64,000 nt of DNA from Orthonyx spaldingii (lineage: Eukaryota > Chordata > Aves > Passeriformes > Orthonychidae), in NCBI GenBank assembly GCA_013397795.1, contig VZTJ01003250.1, forward strand, positions 628,283 through 692,282, in the 5' to 3' direction. The translations under genes and the position numbers were made by a program. The notes beneath the pieces were generated by a model. It ran no database searches and was not told the DNA's origin. It saw only the letters and a program-made list of their open reading frames with translations. Positions 1 through 9,769 of the stretch are shown piece after piece (the stretch's first letter is position 1; the number at the start of each line of letters is the position of its first letter).

Positions 1-547
1 CCCCATTGACTTAACTGAGTGTTGAAAGCATTCAGCATCTTTCAGGAGTTGCTTAGCACTTCAAAGATCAGGACTTTTGTTGGTATCTCAGTTTTGTTCA
101 TTTATGCAGTTGGGTCAATTGATCTGTGTGTGGAATTTGCATTGATACTGCTTAGCAAACCCAGACAGGATATAGCCTTTTACATTTTTAAAATACCAAA
201 GAGAAGCAAATCATATATTTATGCTCAATTGACAAGTCTTTACATATAGCCAGTGTCTTTGTAAAATTTATCGTAGGAATTCACCCACTAGCTTTTTTTT
301 AAAGTACACTTATATTTTGTGATACTCAGTTGTGCTCAATATTTAGTTCTGTTATGTGCATTATCCTGCTGAATGATCAAATTAAATGCAAACTAGAATT
401 TGAATGTCTGCAAACATTGGCAAGAATCTACAGCTAATTTTAGATGGAAGATTTGCAGTGTCTGTTGTTTTTCCTGTTCATTTTAGATGGGTAAATTGTA
501 AAAACGTTGAGGAATCTGACCTGCTTTTTTTTCCCCTTTTTGTCTAG
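1..547 (+). other. MEIS2: MEIS2, 3' part of the last intron
   Basis: This AT-rich, non-coding sequence leads into the MEIS2 terminal exon. It ends in a strong splice acceptor: a pyrimidine tract at about 524-546 and the terminal AG at 546-547. A branch-point-like CTGAC with its A at 519 lies 29 bases before the exon. The 76-codon open frame at 19-249 resembles no protein and I treat it as chance. The alternative MEIS2 exon that gives a shorter C-terminus in some isoforms is not visible here and must lie further upstream. Confidence 0.85.
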
Positions 548-834
548 GTTTGCAAGGCATGCCAGGGGACTACGTATCTCAGGGTGGTCCTATGGGTATG
601 AGTATGGCACAGCCAAGTTACACTCCTCCCCAGATGACCCCACACCCTACTCAATTAAGACATGGACCCCCAATCCATTCATATTTGCCAAGTCACCCCC
701 ACCACCCAGCCATGATGATGCACGGAGGACCCCCTACCCACCCTGGAATGACCATGTCAGCACAGAGCCCCACAATGTTAAATTCTGTAGACCCCAGTGT
801 TGGTGGACAGGTTATGGACATTCATGCCCAATAG
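548..834 (+). CDS. MEIS2: MEIS2 homeobox protein, C-terminal coding exon (partial gene)
   Basis: This is the last coding exon of MEIS2, a TALE-class homeodomain transcription factor that binds TGACAG-type sites with PBX and HOX partners in the nucleus and acts in brain, limb, heart and neural crest development. The exon supplies the last 94 full codons plus the two final bases of a glycine codon split by the intron. It is the proline-, methionine- and histidine-rich transactivation tail; the MEIS N-terminal domain and the homeodomain are outside the window. Diagnostic stretches are MPGDYVSQGGPMGMSMAQPS near the start, then SHPHHPAMMMHGGPPTHPG, and the MEIS-family C-terminus QVMDIHAQ followed by TAG at 832-834. 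The THPGMTMSAQSPTMLNSVDP wording fits MEIS2 rather than MEIS1, whose tail differs as I remember it. The frame opens at the acceptor at 546-547; the internal ATGs are not starts. Small differences from mammals (PPIHSY, VDPSV) are conservative. Confidence 0.97.
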
Positions 835-2005
835 TATAAGGGAACTCAAGGGAAAAACAAAGCAAAAACAAACAGAAACTATTTTAAGACTTTTGAACTT
901 TGACCAGATGTTGACACTTAATACGAAATTCCAGACAGCTGTGATTATTTTTTACTTTTTGTCATTTTTCATCAACAACAGAGGACCAATGAAACAAGAA
1001 CACACATGTGAAATCATGGGCTCACTGAAATGAATATGTCCATGTACAGATCCTCTGGAAAAAAAAAAAAGACTCCAAGAGTTATAACTACTGTAGTATA
1101 AACATAGGAACTAAGTTAACTTGTACATTTCTGTTGATCACTCCGTTACGTTGCCTCAAATAGTTTTAGAAGAAAAAAAAAATCCTTGTTTTCCACACTA
1201 TGTGTGTTGTTCCCAAAAGAATGACTGTTTTGGTTCAGCAGTGAAGTCACTATCCATGAAAGACCTGTTTTTGGCCAGTGAGAAAAGAACTACCCTGGAG
1301 ATGAAGATGAAGTCTTGCTGGGTCTCTCATCACTCAGAAGACTATCCCAAGAAGGCCTTGCCATTCCCTCATTTTGTTCCTTCATAAAATGTGTCCTTTA
1401 GTTTCAAACAGATCTTTATAGTTCGTGCTCCATTAAACCTCTCCCCATTCCTCCCAATCTACTTTTTTTTTTTTTTTTGGACTCTTCTTCAAAGAGCTTG
1501 CAGGTGAAGATTTAAAAGACAGAACAGACAGAGCAGAAGCTTCTTCCGGTAGTTCTGAGCCTTGGCTTTGGACAAAACAAATCTAAAAGTTGGGCAGCTT
1601 TCCTCAATGAAAGAAGTTACTAATGGTCTTTGCACCAAACCTAGGACTTTATAATGAACTCAAAGCTTGGGAAAAAAAAGCAAGAGAATACTGTAACAAA
1701 CTTCGTACAGAGTTCGGTCTATTAATTGTTTCATGTTAGATATTCTATGTGTTTACCTCAATTGAAAAAAAAAAAGAATGTTTTTGCTAGTATCAGATCT
1801 GCTGTGGAATTGGTATTGTATGTCCATGAATTCTTCCTTTCTCAGCACGTGTTCCTCACTAGAAGAAAATGCTGTTACCTTTAAGCTTTGTCAAAATTTA
1901 CATTAAAATACTTGTATGAGGACTGTGACGTTATGTTTTAAAAAGAAAAAAAAAGGTGTTAAGTCACAAAATGCGGTAATAAATATTTCATTTTTGATTT
2001 TTTGC
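835..2005 (+). other. MEIS2: MEIS2 3' untranslated region
   Basis: AT-rich non-coding sequence follows the MEIS2 stop in the same exon. It carries several A-runs (near 1060, 1173, 1670, 1765, 1945) and T-rich patches, as expected for the long regulated 3'UTR of a developmental transcription factor. An early ATTAAA at 1432-1437 could give a shorter transcript. The main end is inferred from the AATAAA at 1978-1983 and the GT/T-rich sequence that follows. The 88-codon open frame at 1121-1387 lies inside this UTR and has no recognisable product. The exact 3' end is an inference and longer isoforms are possible. Confidence 0.75.
1978..1983 (+). terminator. MEIS2: Polyadenylation signal AATAAA of MEIS2
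   Basis: This canonical AATAAA lies about 1.14 kb after the stop codon. A T-rich stretch follows, then a GT-rich element (TTCTGTGTTTTT near 2010-2021), the usual layout of a vertebrate cleavage site. Cleavage is predicted at about 1995-2010. Confidence 0.7.
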
Positions 2006-3890
2006 TAGGCTTCTGTGTTTTTAATCATGTTTAGGAGAGTCTGAAGTTATCATGAGAGGTGTCTCCAACACATTTTTATCGGCATTGAGAAGAAAGGCTG
2101 GAAAAATCAGAACCAAGCTTGTCATCGCATTAATAGAATAATTGAATGAAAGACCAACTGAGGTTATATATTTCTGCTGATTACTGATATTAGATTTTTG
2201 CCAGATTAAACAAAATTTGAAATATTGTCTCACCAGCTTGCATTTCAGAGAGATGTGTGTAATATTTGTACTACCTGCTAATAACATAGAAGTTGAGCAT
2301 GAGTTGTGAAGGCCCAGTCATGAGATGATTAATCCCATGTGTGTACATGTATGCGTGTTTAGATCCAGAACCACAGCAGACCTTAACTCCAGCTGTTTAG
2401 CTCAGAGGCGAAGAATGGCTTTATTGCAAGAGTAGCTTTGGAAGTTTTAGGAGAAAAGAAGCTTTGACTCCAATGGGAATTTTTCCTATGTGAGGATTGC
2501 GTAAGCTAGCTTTTGACATAGGTTTACTCCTTTTGTTGTCTTCAGCTGTTTTCAGAAAAAAAACCAAACCAAAACAACAAACTGTCAGCTAATGACAGAA
2601 AATGTTGATTTGACATTTTGTATACAAATAGTTGGAGCAGAATCATGGTTAAAGGTGTGGTTTTTTCTTAAACAAAAGCTTCTGGCATTTTGAAGCAACT
2701 AAAGGAGAGTTTGAACCAGGAAGACATGAGCAATGTTAGAAAAAGCAGCCTCTCACCTTCCTCAGTGGCCCTGTTAAGTCAGCCAAGAGTGGGATGGGGC
2801 CCAAAGAGTGGGGGAAAGCCCTGCCTTTATTCCTGGGAGGAGGGGAGCGGGAAAGGACTTGTAATTAACTCAACTTTCTAGGAAACAAAAATTTCCAACT
2901 TCAACATCTGTAAATTTGTAACCCTTCTCCTCCTTCCTTCTCATCATTCCAACTGGCCAGGGTGTTTTTAAAAACTGTGAGTGACAACTTTTACCCTTGG
3001 AATGTGGAAAGAGGCTCAGCCTCATAGTTAATGTTTAATTTCTGAGCTGAGTAAATGGACCCACGCTCCTGGCGACAGAAGGGAGGATGCCGGTAGAATG
3101 GGTGTGAGGATTTATTTAGCAATCGGGTCCTGCTTTGTGGGCGTCTCTTATAAGGCTTTCGTATGAAATTTAGATTATAATTCCCTGCTTGGCTTTGATG
3201 CTCTGTGTCCTGGTTAAAATCCCATTGACCCTTCAGTCGCATAAGAAGAGCACAGCCTGGGTGCCCATTTCCAAATTCTCTGGTTTTTGTGGATGCAGAA
3301 TTTAAGAAGGCAAGATTATTTGTGTTAGCACTTTAAAGGGGAGACTTTTATTTATTTATTTATTTTAATCAGTACTTTATTTCCTTGCAGATCTTTTCTC
3401 TACAATTTGAGGAGAAATGTCAGAAATCACGTTGGTAGAAGTGCAGAGAAGAATTTATCCATAGTAGATTATTTGTGTTTATTATGAACTAAATATGTAC
3501 ATTGCTGTGTTGTCTTTTATTTTCTCTCCTTTTTTCTCACCCTTTTGGGCTGTGCTTTCCATGAGATGTCTTGCTGAAATCCAAGGTACAATATCGTGCA
3601 GAGTTTTCTCCGTCTGAGATTTTCTGTTTAGCATGGAAGGTTCCGATTTTGGTATTTTTAAGAACTGCTCAGCTGTCAAAAGCAAACAAAACGGGAATAA
3701 TGTTTTGACAGCGGTATAGTGTTAAAGAAAATACTCGAGTCTGAATAAAAATTGCTTATGCTGTGGGAAACGAAGGGTAACAGAAGAAACACCTTTTGTT
3801 TACATACACACATGTTTATAATCCCAAATTTCCATTTCGCCGAGCGGGTCTGGGTTGGGAGTTGTAGTCACCATAAATGAGGGATTTTTC
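2006..3890. other. MEIS2 3' flank, no gene seen
   Basis: This is unique, moderately AT-rich DNA beyond the inferred MEIS2 transcript end. The only tandem repeat is a short (TTTA)n at about 3348-3365. It contains a structured 38-bp segment with two nested inverted repeats (2582-2619, listed separately). The stretch at about 3040-3240 has the mixed, low-repeat composition of a conserved non-coding element. The open frames here (63-88 codons) resemble nothing known. Confidence 0.6.
2582..2619. promoter_or_regulatory. Inverted pair of TALE (MEIS/TGIF-type) sites with adjoining inverted repeat
   Basis: CTGTCA at 2582-2587 and TGACAG at 2593-2598 form a perfect inverted pair of the hexamer bound by MEIS, PREP and TGIF proteins, five bases apart, with a TAAT core in the spacer. 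Directly adjoining is a second inverted repeat with 7-bp arms, AAAATGT at 2599-2605 and ACATTTT at 2613-2619. The motif match is visible in the sequence; binding and function are inferred. The position, about 0.6 kb after the MEIS2 poly(A) signal, would suit autoregulation. Confidence 0.4.
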
Positions 3891-3894
3891 TTCC

Positions 3895-4625
3895 AGATTT
3901 TGCTGCCTTTAAGGCGAAGAGAGGAGGGGAGCGCACCTCCGGCAGCGCTGCCGCCCGAGCCCTGCCCGTCGCGGCGAGCGGGCACCGCAGGGCCGAAGAG
4001 GAGATGCCGGGGGGAGCCGGGCGCTCCCCACCTTTCACTCATAGCCGCAGAGAGAGCGAGGGACAGAAAATTGCCCCAGACCAGGTTTGCGAGGGCCGGG
4101 GGGGCGGCCGGGCGGGGCCGGGGCCGGGCCGGGCAGGGGAAGGGAAGGGAAGGGAAGGGGTGCGGCGGGGGCACGGGCCGGACCCGCTCTGCCTTGTAGG
4201 TTTTGCTCATCGCTCCAGCGGCTCTCCAGGCTCCCCGGAGGGGAGTGAGGGTCTGCCGGCGGCGCCTTGGCGGGGCTCGATCCGGAGCCACTAGCCCCAC
4301 TATACGCCTGATGCGCGTGCTAGGAAGAATACCCCAGGGAGCCCGGAAAACGCCCGAATCCTTTCCCCAGGCGCGACCGCGTCCCCGCGCTGCGCGGAGC
4401 GGAAGGAGAGGGCTCCGCTGCGCCGAGGGATGGCTGCCCCCCACGTCTCCCCTACCACACCACCGGGTTCAGCCGAGAGGAAACCGGGCCGGCCTTTTAA
4501 CTCTCCTGACAGCACTTGGGAAAAAATCAACCCCGTTGGCGCTGCGCCGGAGAGAGCCAGCTCCAGGCTGGGCAGCCCAGCCGCTGCGGGCTGAGCAGGA
4601 CCGGATGGGATGAGGGGCGGGTGGG
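3895..4625. promoter_or_regulatory. CpG island 1 downstream of MEIS2
   Basis: This block is very GC-rich with many CpGs, in sharp contrast to the AT-rich flanks. It holds long G-runs on the + strand (about 4093-4160) that could fold into G-quadruplexes. Long open frames in several frames at once (up to 214 codons at 3800-4444 on the minus strand) are the usual by-product of stop-poor GC-rich DNA and match no family I know. Islands at the 3' side of developmental genes are often Polycomb-bound or serve as promoters of non-coding RNA; which applies here cannot be seen. Confidence 0.65.
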
Positions 4626-5177
4626 GGCAAGGTTTGCAGGCAGATTTTAATATTAATAGTTTTGGTAGCGAGAAAGAGACAGACAGAAGGGAGGTTGCTC
4701 CTCTGGGCAGAGTCTCTGCGACAGTGATGATGGATGACCCCGCACGACTAAACAACTCCTCCCCTTCATCCCCACACCATGTCAAAGCTACTTTACTTGC
4801 AGCCTTAGGAATAAAAAAACCTAAAACAATAAACACCTTCACCCCATTCCTTGCATCGATTTATGGATCATTATGAATCAATTACTGCTCTCAATATTTT
4901 AGAATTTGCTTTCAAAGAAAGAGGGTCTGCAGCTGGCGTAAAAAAAAATTAATCTGCCTTAGTAAGAAATACAGAAGCTTCTTGTATAGGCCTGTGACTA
5001 AAATATCTCTGCTAATAATTAGCGTTTAACCATTTTCCAGGAGCCGCATTACTGGGGACGGGGTGAATATCTTTGGCGTGCCTCTCCAAGAGCGCCATTA
5101 AAACTCGGGGGTTCCGCAATGCGCGTAGAATACGTATGGCGTGTGCAACCTCATTGCTTAACTATTCCAGGGACAGC
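4626..5177. promoter_or_regulatory. AT-rich inter-island segment, candidate conserved element
   Basis: This unique sequence lies between CpG island 1 and the GAAA repeat. The stretch 4980-5170 is free of simple repeats and mixes homeodomain-type TAATTA with isolated CpGs (for example ATGCGCGTAG and TACGTATG near 5118-5140). That composition is typical of conserved vertebrate enhancers. No coding sequence is recognised. Conservation itself cannot be judged from one sequence. Confidence 0.3.
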
Positions 5178-5261
<84 letters not shown>

Positions 5262-5308
5262 AAAAGAAAAAAAGAAAGAAAGAAAGAAAGAAAAAGAAAG
5301 AAAAAAAA
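5178..5308 (+). repeat. (GAAA)n tetranucleotide microsatellite
   Basis: About 131 bases of nearly pure AAAG repeat are interrupted near the right end by AAAAAG variants. It is all purine on the + strand and so mirror-symmetric. It leaves frames open on both strands that spell Lys-Glu-Arg or Phe-Leu-Ser repeats, which are not genes. Confidence 0.98.
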
Positions 5309-6489
5309 TTAAAAGCCCAGAAACAAACTCCATAAGACACCCCCTCCCCCCAACTGCTGGATATGGTGCCGTGAGAGGGTGCGGGGCCGTGACCGGGCTG
5401 GACCTGCCCACGGGGCAGGACACAGGAGCCCGGCTCGGTGCCTGCGTGCAATGGGAAGGAGGCTTCGGCAGGGACAGAAAGTGTGTGAAGTTGGATTTTT
5501 CTCGCTTTCTCTGTATTCTCCCATTTGCAGCAGTGTTTGAGGATCTCAAGGTGTTTCTATGGCTACCTTGTGTATGTGGGAGGGTCATATGTGGGGGTGC
5601 CCGAGAGAAAAGGCAGCTCTTGGGTGATCATTTATCAATGTCACCCACATAATGATTCTCTCTGCAGCCTTCTATTGATGAGGATAATTACATTAGCTCA
5701 GAGTGACTGATCAATGAAAAACCACCAAACAAAAACTTCTTTACTCTTCTATAATACCAAAAACCGATACAGAAATAAGATAGAAAGGGAGGGTGGGATT
5801 TCCCTTTCCTTCCCTTTAGCAATTATTTTTGTAACGAACAAGGGAAAGCAAGGAAGTTTTATCCGATTAGTTTCATTTTCAGAAGAGCCTACCATCTTGT
5901 GAAATTGTTCCCTTAAACCTCTTGGCATCACCCCGTGCCTAGTAAAAGCAAATCGTTATTTAAAATATTAACTACTGCTTCTTCCCTAGACCCTAAATCC
6001 TTTGCTTTTACAGTTGTGTTTTGTGGTCGGAGGGCGTAGGTTGAGGGGGAGGGAAGAGCGCGAGAGTTTGGAGCTGCGAAGAGGGAAAGGGAAGGCAAAT
6101 AACTTTTCTTGCGCAATTTCAACTGTCTCTGTTTGTCAGGTTTTCTTTGGTTTTATCACTTCATAAAGTGGCTCTATTAAAGATGGAATGCGGCCTCCCT
6201 GAGATGCTGCTCTGTCGGTGAAAGCTTGCAATTAAATTACGAGTTCGTTCTTTCCAGAGTTAAAAATCAATGTTTTCTCAATTAAAGGGAATTTTAATGC
6301 TTTTATTGGGAGTTGTTAAGGACGCCGTAAATTTTACTGTAATGCCTCTAAGCTCCGAAGTCCTACCAGTGGACAGGTTGATATTCATGTTGGTTTTGGC
6401 AGAAGAGGTTGTTGCTGGTTTTGTTTTCTCTCTAAAGGGCCTTCTTCAGAAAACTCAATCATTTTGAATAACTGCAAGACAAACTGATG
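5309..6489. other. Inter-island spacer, no gene seen
   Basis: A short moderately GC-rich part (about 5340-5480) is followed by AT-rich unique DNA. The part at 6120-6470 contains AT-rich homeodomain-like motifs and looks like a conserved non-coding element. The open frames are short and unrecognisable. Confidence 0.5.
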
Positions 6490-6800
6490 CAAAGGGGCGG
6501 GGGAGCGCAGGCTCTTCCTTCTGCCCTCCCCTCTGCATTTCGCACTGCCATCAGCTCCTCTCGCTGTGGCGGGGAACTCTGCCTCACCGCTCTCCCGCCA
6601 GGCGCAAGGGCGGATTTCCAGCCGCTTTTGCGAGGAGCGGAGAAACGCGTCAGTTTCGGAGCACGTGTTTCGCCCGGGTCGCTCCCTCTCGGGGCTGCCG
6701 GGGGTGCTGGGCGGCGGCCGGGGCTCCCCGAGGGGACAGCGGGGACAGCGAGCTGCTGCCCGCCCCCGGCTCGCAGCCTCCCGGTGAGCAGAGCCAGCGC
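6490..6800. promoter_or_regulatory. CpG island 2
   Basis: This is a dense GC and CpG block of about 300 bp between AT-rich flanks, including GCACGTG-type E-box sequence near 6660. Overlapping open frames on both strands reflect composition only. It is one member of the island series downstream of MEIS2. Confidence 0.55.
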
Positions 6801-7334
6801 TAGGAAAGGAGCGTGTCCGGTCCTGCTGAAGACCTTGCGTTTGTGTAAGCGTCTGCCTACAGAGATGGCTACAAGTTAGCCCTGGGACGTAAATGAATGG
6901 AAGTCGGAATAGGGCTGGCAGAGACACCTTTCTTTTTCTTGCCAAAATATTGTTTCTTCACGGGCTACTGTCAAGTAAAATCCTCACCAGGAGGCTGATC
7001 TTCAACACATTTACACGGGGTTAATTCCCCGAGCCGCAGGAGAGATCGTCCCCGGGCCGTGAGATCAGAAATAGGCCCCTACCGCCTGGTTTTGTCTGAA
7101 GCGTGTTTAAAATTCCTTAAATTACCTCAATGAAGAACCAGTGCAAACTCCTTTGATTAAAGCGACTGTCAGATTCTTCGAGATTAGGAGAGAGAAAACG
7201 CAGAGTAGGATGTATTTATTATTTATACTATAGTCCACTGTGAACAGTTGGAAGGGGAGGGTTAGAGAGCGCGTTTGAAAGAGGAGACAAGAGAAAGCGA
7301 GAGAGAGAGATGTAAACCTCTCTGTGGTTTGGAC
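6801..7334. promoter_or_regulatory. Candidate conserved element between CpG islands 2 and 3
   Basis: This is repeat-free DNA. A TCF/LEF-like CTTTGAT lies at about 7152-7158 and a TALE hexamer CTGTCA at 7166-7171, with a homeodomain-type GATTAA between them. The close packing of a Wnt-effector-like site with a TALE site resembles developmental enhancers, but this is inference from motifs alone. Confidence 0.3.
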
Positions 7335-7500
7335 CAAGCTGCCTCATTTCTCCCCCCACCCGCCGAGCTGCCTGTGCCGCCCGCCCAGCTGCGCTCCCCA
7401 AAGCGGGGCCGCCAGCTCGCCCTCCCTCCCGCCCGCCGCGCTGGCCAGCAGCGTCCCGCACCACTTCGGGCAGGACCCGGCATCAGTAACCCGATCGCTC
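7335..7500. promoter_or_regulatory. CpG island 3 (short)
   Basis: This short GC-rich segment with many CpGs overlaps chance open frames on both strands. It borders the conserved-looking segment to its left and an A-run to its right. Confidence 0.45.
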
Positions 7501-7572
7501 TGATTTTCGCCCAAGTTTGTATTGTTCTGCTTCAGCCTGGTGCGTGGCACTAAACACAGCCAGTCCCTGGGG

Positions 7573-7602
7573 AAAAAAAGAAAAAAAAAAANAAAAAAAA
7601 AA
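7573..7602 (+). repeat. Poly(A) run with an unresolved base
   Basis: This run of A is broken by one G at 7580 and by an n at 7592, the only ambiguous base in the window. It marks an assembly uncertainty in a homopolymer, so the true length here is unknown. Confidence 0.95.
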
Positions 7603-7849
7603 GGAACGACGACGGATGCTTTCCACTTTCAGGCTTGTGTCTGTGTTTAGAAATACAGGGCAGGGGAGAAAAACAAAGCCATAACCGGGTTCTCACCAAG
7701 CAGGTTTGCTTTAGGACCTCCCGTTAGTGGGGGGCACAGAGCAGCTCAGTCCTTGTATTTGGCTGAGGAGGAAGTGAGGATTTCGGGAGCTCATTTTATT
7801 TTATTTTACTTTATTTTATACATTTTTTTTCCCCTGCGGCTGCGGCTCT

Positions 7850-8300
7850 CCAATTCGGAAACATTTTCAAATCTATGAGCCTTGAATGGACAAATACTCG
7901 CTATCAATATGGGACATGGACGAGTGGCAAAAAACCTGAATGGAAACTGCGCGGTAGCTTTAGGAGAAACTAACGATGTGCTTCAGCTCTTGCCATTACC
8001 GGGAAGGAAAGAGGGGGAAACCCCTTCTGATTAATAACTAGCAGGGTAATGTTGAGGGCTTTTTCTGCCCGATTGCCTTTTTGAATTAGAGCCGATTTCT
8101 TCACACTTCAATAGGGCCTGTCTCTTTTAAAATGACTGACAGATTTGTTTCTCCTTTTTTCTCTCCCTGAGACTTAATGATGTAAATTTTCTAATTAGTT
8201 AAATCACGTTGCTTAAAGGCCTTAATGTTTACCGGGCAAGGAATGATAGCCGCATTCGGATCTCTCGAAATAACTAGCGAAATAATATTAGAGTTTTTAC
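7850..8300. promoter_or_regulatory. Candidate enhancer with homeodomain and TALE motifs
   Basis: This repeat-free stretch carries TGACTGACAG at 8133-8142, one base from the PBX-MEIS composite TGATTGACAG. It also has a cluster of TAAT cores at about 8174-8230 and a FOX-like TGTTTAC at about 8226-8232. Scattered intact CpGs in an AT-rich context hint at a constrained, unmethylated element. It lies in the island series next to MEIS2, so MEIS2 is the natural target. No coding potential is seen. Confidence 0.4.
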
Positions 8301-8303
8301 AGA

Positions 8304-8327
8304 GGGAGGGAGGGAGGGAGGGAGGGG
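8304..8327 (+). repeat. (GGGA)n short tandem repeat
   Basis: About six copies of GGGA on the + strand, ending in a five-G run. It is G-rich enough for a possible G-quadruplex. Confidence 0.9.
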
Positions 8328-8419
8328 GAAAGCTCTGAGGGAGAGATGGGCTGGGGAAATATCACGTAAAATGAGAGCTAAAGTTCAGCCCGGAGCTTCT
8401 TCCCTCCTCCCCCACGCCC

Positions 8420-8700
8420 CCGAACCCGCTTTTATTTTTCAATCAGCTAAGATTTAATTAGGAGCCCCCAGGCCGGACGATCTGATATTTTCTCATTAGT
8501 TTCCCATCAGTAATCTTGAGTGTTAGATTGGCTTAAAGGTTGTCAACATTTGACCAATTTTATTTAAGGCAAAGAAATCACGCATTATAGCTCCGGGATC
8601 CGAGACCTGAAAATAAATCCTGCCCGGATCAGCGGAACTAACATGCGAAAAAAATGTTGACAATTCATCGTTGTGTTTAATAAGTTGCATAATGCATGGT
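8420..8700. promoter_or_regulatory. Candidate conserved element with a spaced inverted repeat
   Basis: This unique AT-rich DNA abuts CpG island 4. TTGTCAACATTT at 8540-8551 and its exact reverse complement AAATGTTGACAA at 8652-8663 form a 12-bp perfect inverted repeat 100 bases apart. Each arm contains the TALE half-site TGTCA/TGACA. No coding sequence is recognised. Confidence 0.4.
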
Positions 8701-9380
8701 ATGGGCACGCACACGCGCGGAGAGCGGCGCGGGGCTCACACCTGGCTGTCCCTGTGTGTGAGTGTGTGGTGTACGCCCCATGTCCGTGTGTCCCATGTCC
8801 GTGTCCGTGTGTCCCCTGTGCGTGTCCGTGTGTCCCGTGTGTGTGCCTGAGCGTGTCCATGTGTCCCCTGTGCGTGTCCGTGTGTCCCCTGTGCCTGAGC
8901 TGTCCGTGCGGCAGCGCGGGCTCCCAGGCGCAACCTCGGAGCGCCCCCTGCTGCCCGCGCCCGGCGCCCCGCGGGGGCGCGCTCCGCCCGCGCTGCCTGC
9001 GCGCTTTCCTCCGCACTTCCCTCCGCGCCGGGGCCGCGCAGGCGGGGAGAAGCTGCCCTCTGCCCCACGCCTCTCTTTCTGCCGGGGGGGATCGTAACAT
9101 AAACTGTTTACGAGGCTGCCCTGTTCCTTTCTGTGGAGCGCAGAGCTGCCGATAGCGGAGCGGGGTGGCCGATAAGGAGGAGCTCCGCACGTACTTTTGT
9201 AGCTCCCGCCGCTTACTCTGCGCGCCCCTGCCCGCCCCCGGGCCCGGCGGCAGTGCGGGCGGTGCTCAGGGGCCGCCACCCGAATTTGGCTGCCCGCGGG
9301 GCCCCTCTGCGCGCCTGGCCGCAGGCGCGGGGGGGAAAGGCAATAAAACACTGCCAAACGGGTGTCACGAGGCCCCGGTG
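8700..9380. promoter_or_regulatory. CpG island 4a
   Basis: This block of high GC and CpG content contains a minisatellite at its left side. All frames are largely open on both strands, giving open frames up to 226 codons that are rich in Arg, Ala, Pro and Gly and match no family, so I do not call them genes. A donor-like TAG|GTAAGG occurs at about 9386-9394, just beyond its right edge. A transcript starting here is possible but unproven. Confidence 0.6.
8745..8912 (+). repeat. GTGTCC-type minisatellite
   Basis: Degenerate tandem copies of a unit of about 20 bp (GTGTGTCCCCTGTGCGTGTC-like) are mixed with GTGTCC hexamers. Several copies are near identical and others diverged. The translated Thr-His-Gly and Cys-Pro-Cys-Val repeats in the overlapping frames are products of the tandem array. 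Confidence 0.9.
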
Positions 9381-9479
9381 ATTTCTAGGTAAGGCCACGG
9401 CTTCATGTTTATTGAAAGCACGACAGTAGGGTAAAATGGACCGGTCTGTTCCGATTTCACCCCAGACTTGTCTGCTCTG

Positions 9480-9760
9480 ATCGAGCGGGCTGTGTCCCGC
9501 CCGCCTCCACCGTCCTGCGCGCACCCGGGCGTGCCAGCCCGCCGTACCCACACCGAGCCCGCTCCCGGCCCGGTTCCCCGAGGGGCTGCGCTCCCGGCTG
9601 CCCGTGGGGAGCGGGGGAAGCGGCCGGGCCGCAGCGCGGGGTGCCCGGGCCGAGCGCTGGCCGGGGAGCGCTGCCGCCGCCGCGGGTCCGGCCTGCCGGG
9701 GGGAGCCGGGGGGCGGACACGGCCCAACTCCGCTCGAGAGCCGCCAATACATCATCAACT
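9480..9760. promoter_or_regulatory. CpG island 4b
   Basis: This is a second GC- and CpG-dense block about 100 bp after island 4a, containing GCCGCCGCCGCGG-type sequence near 9670-9685. It ends abruptly in AT-rich DNA at about 9770. No convincing coding sequence. Confidence 0.6.
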
Positions 9761-9769
9761 GCCCTCGCT

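Noticed and set aside
507..839. Second open frame overlapping the MEIS2 exon (110 codons)
   Set aside because: It is the out-of-frame shadow of the MEIS2 coding exon, whose own frame is unmistakable.
3800..4842. Long open frames on both strands (up to 214 codons) in CpG island 1
   Set aside because: They overlap in several frames, are Arg/Pro/Gly/Ala-rich and resemble no family; stop codons are rare in such GC-rich DNA.
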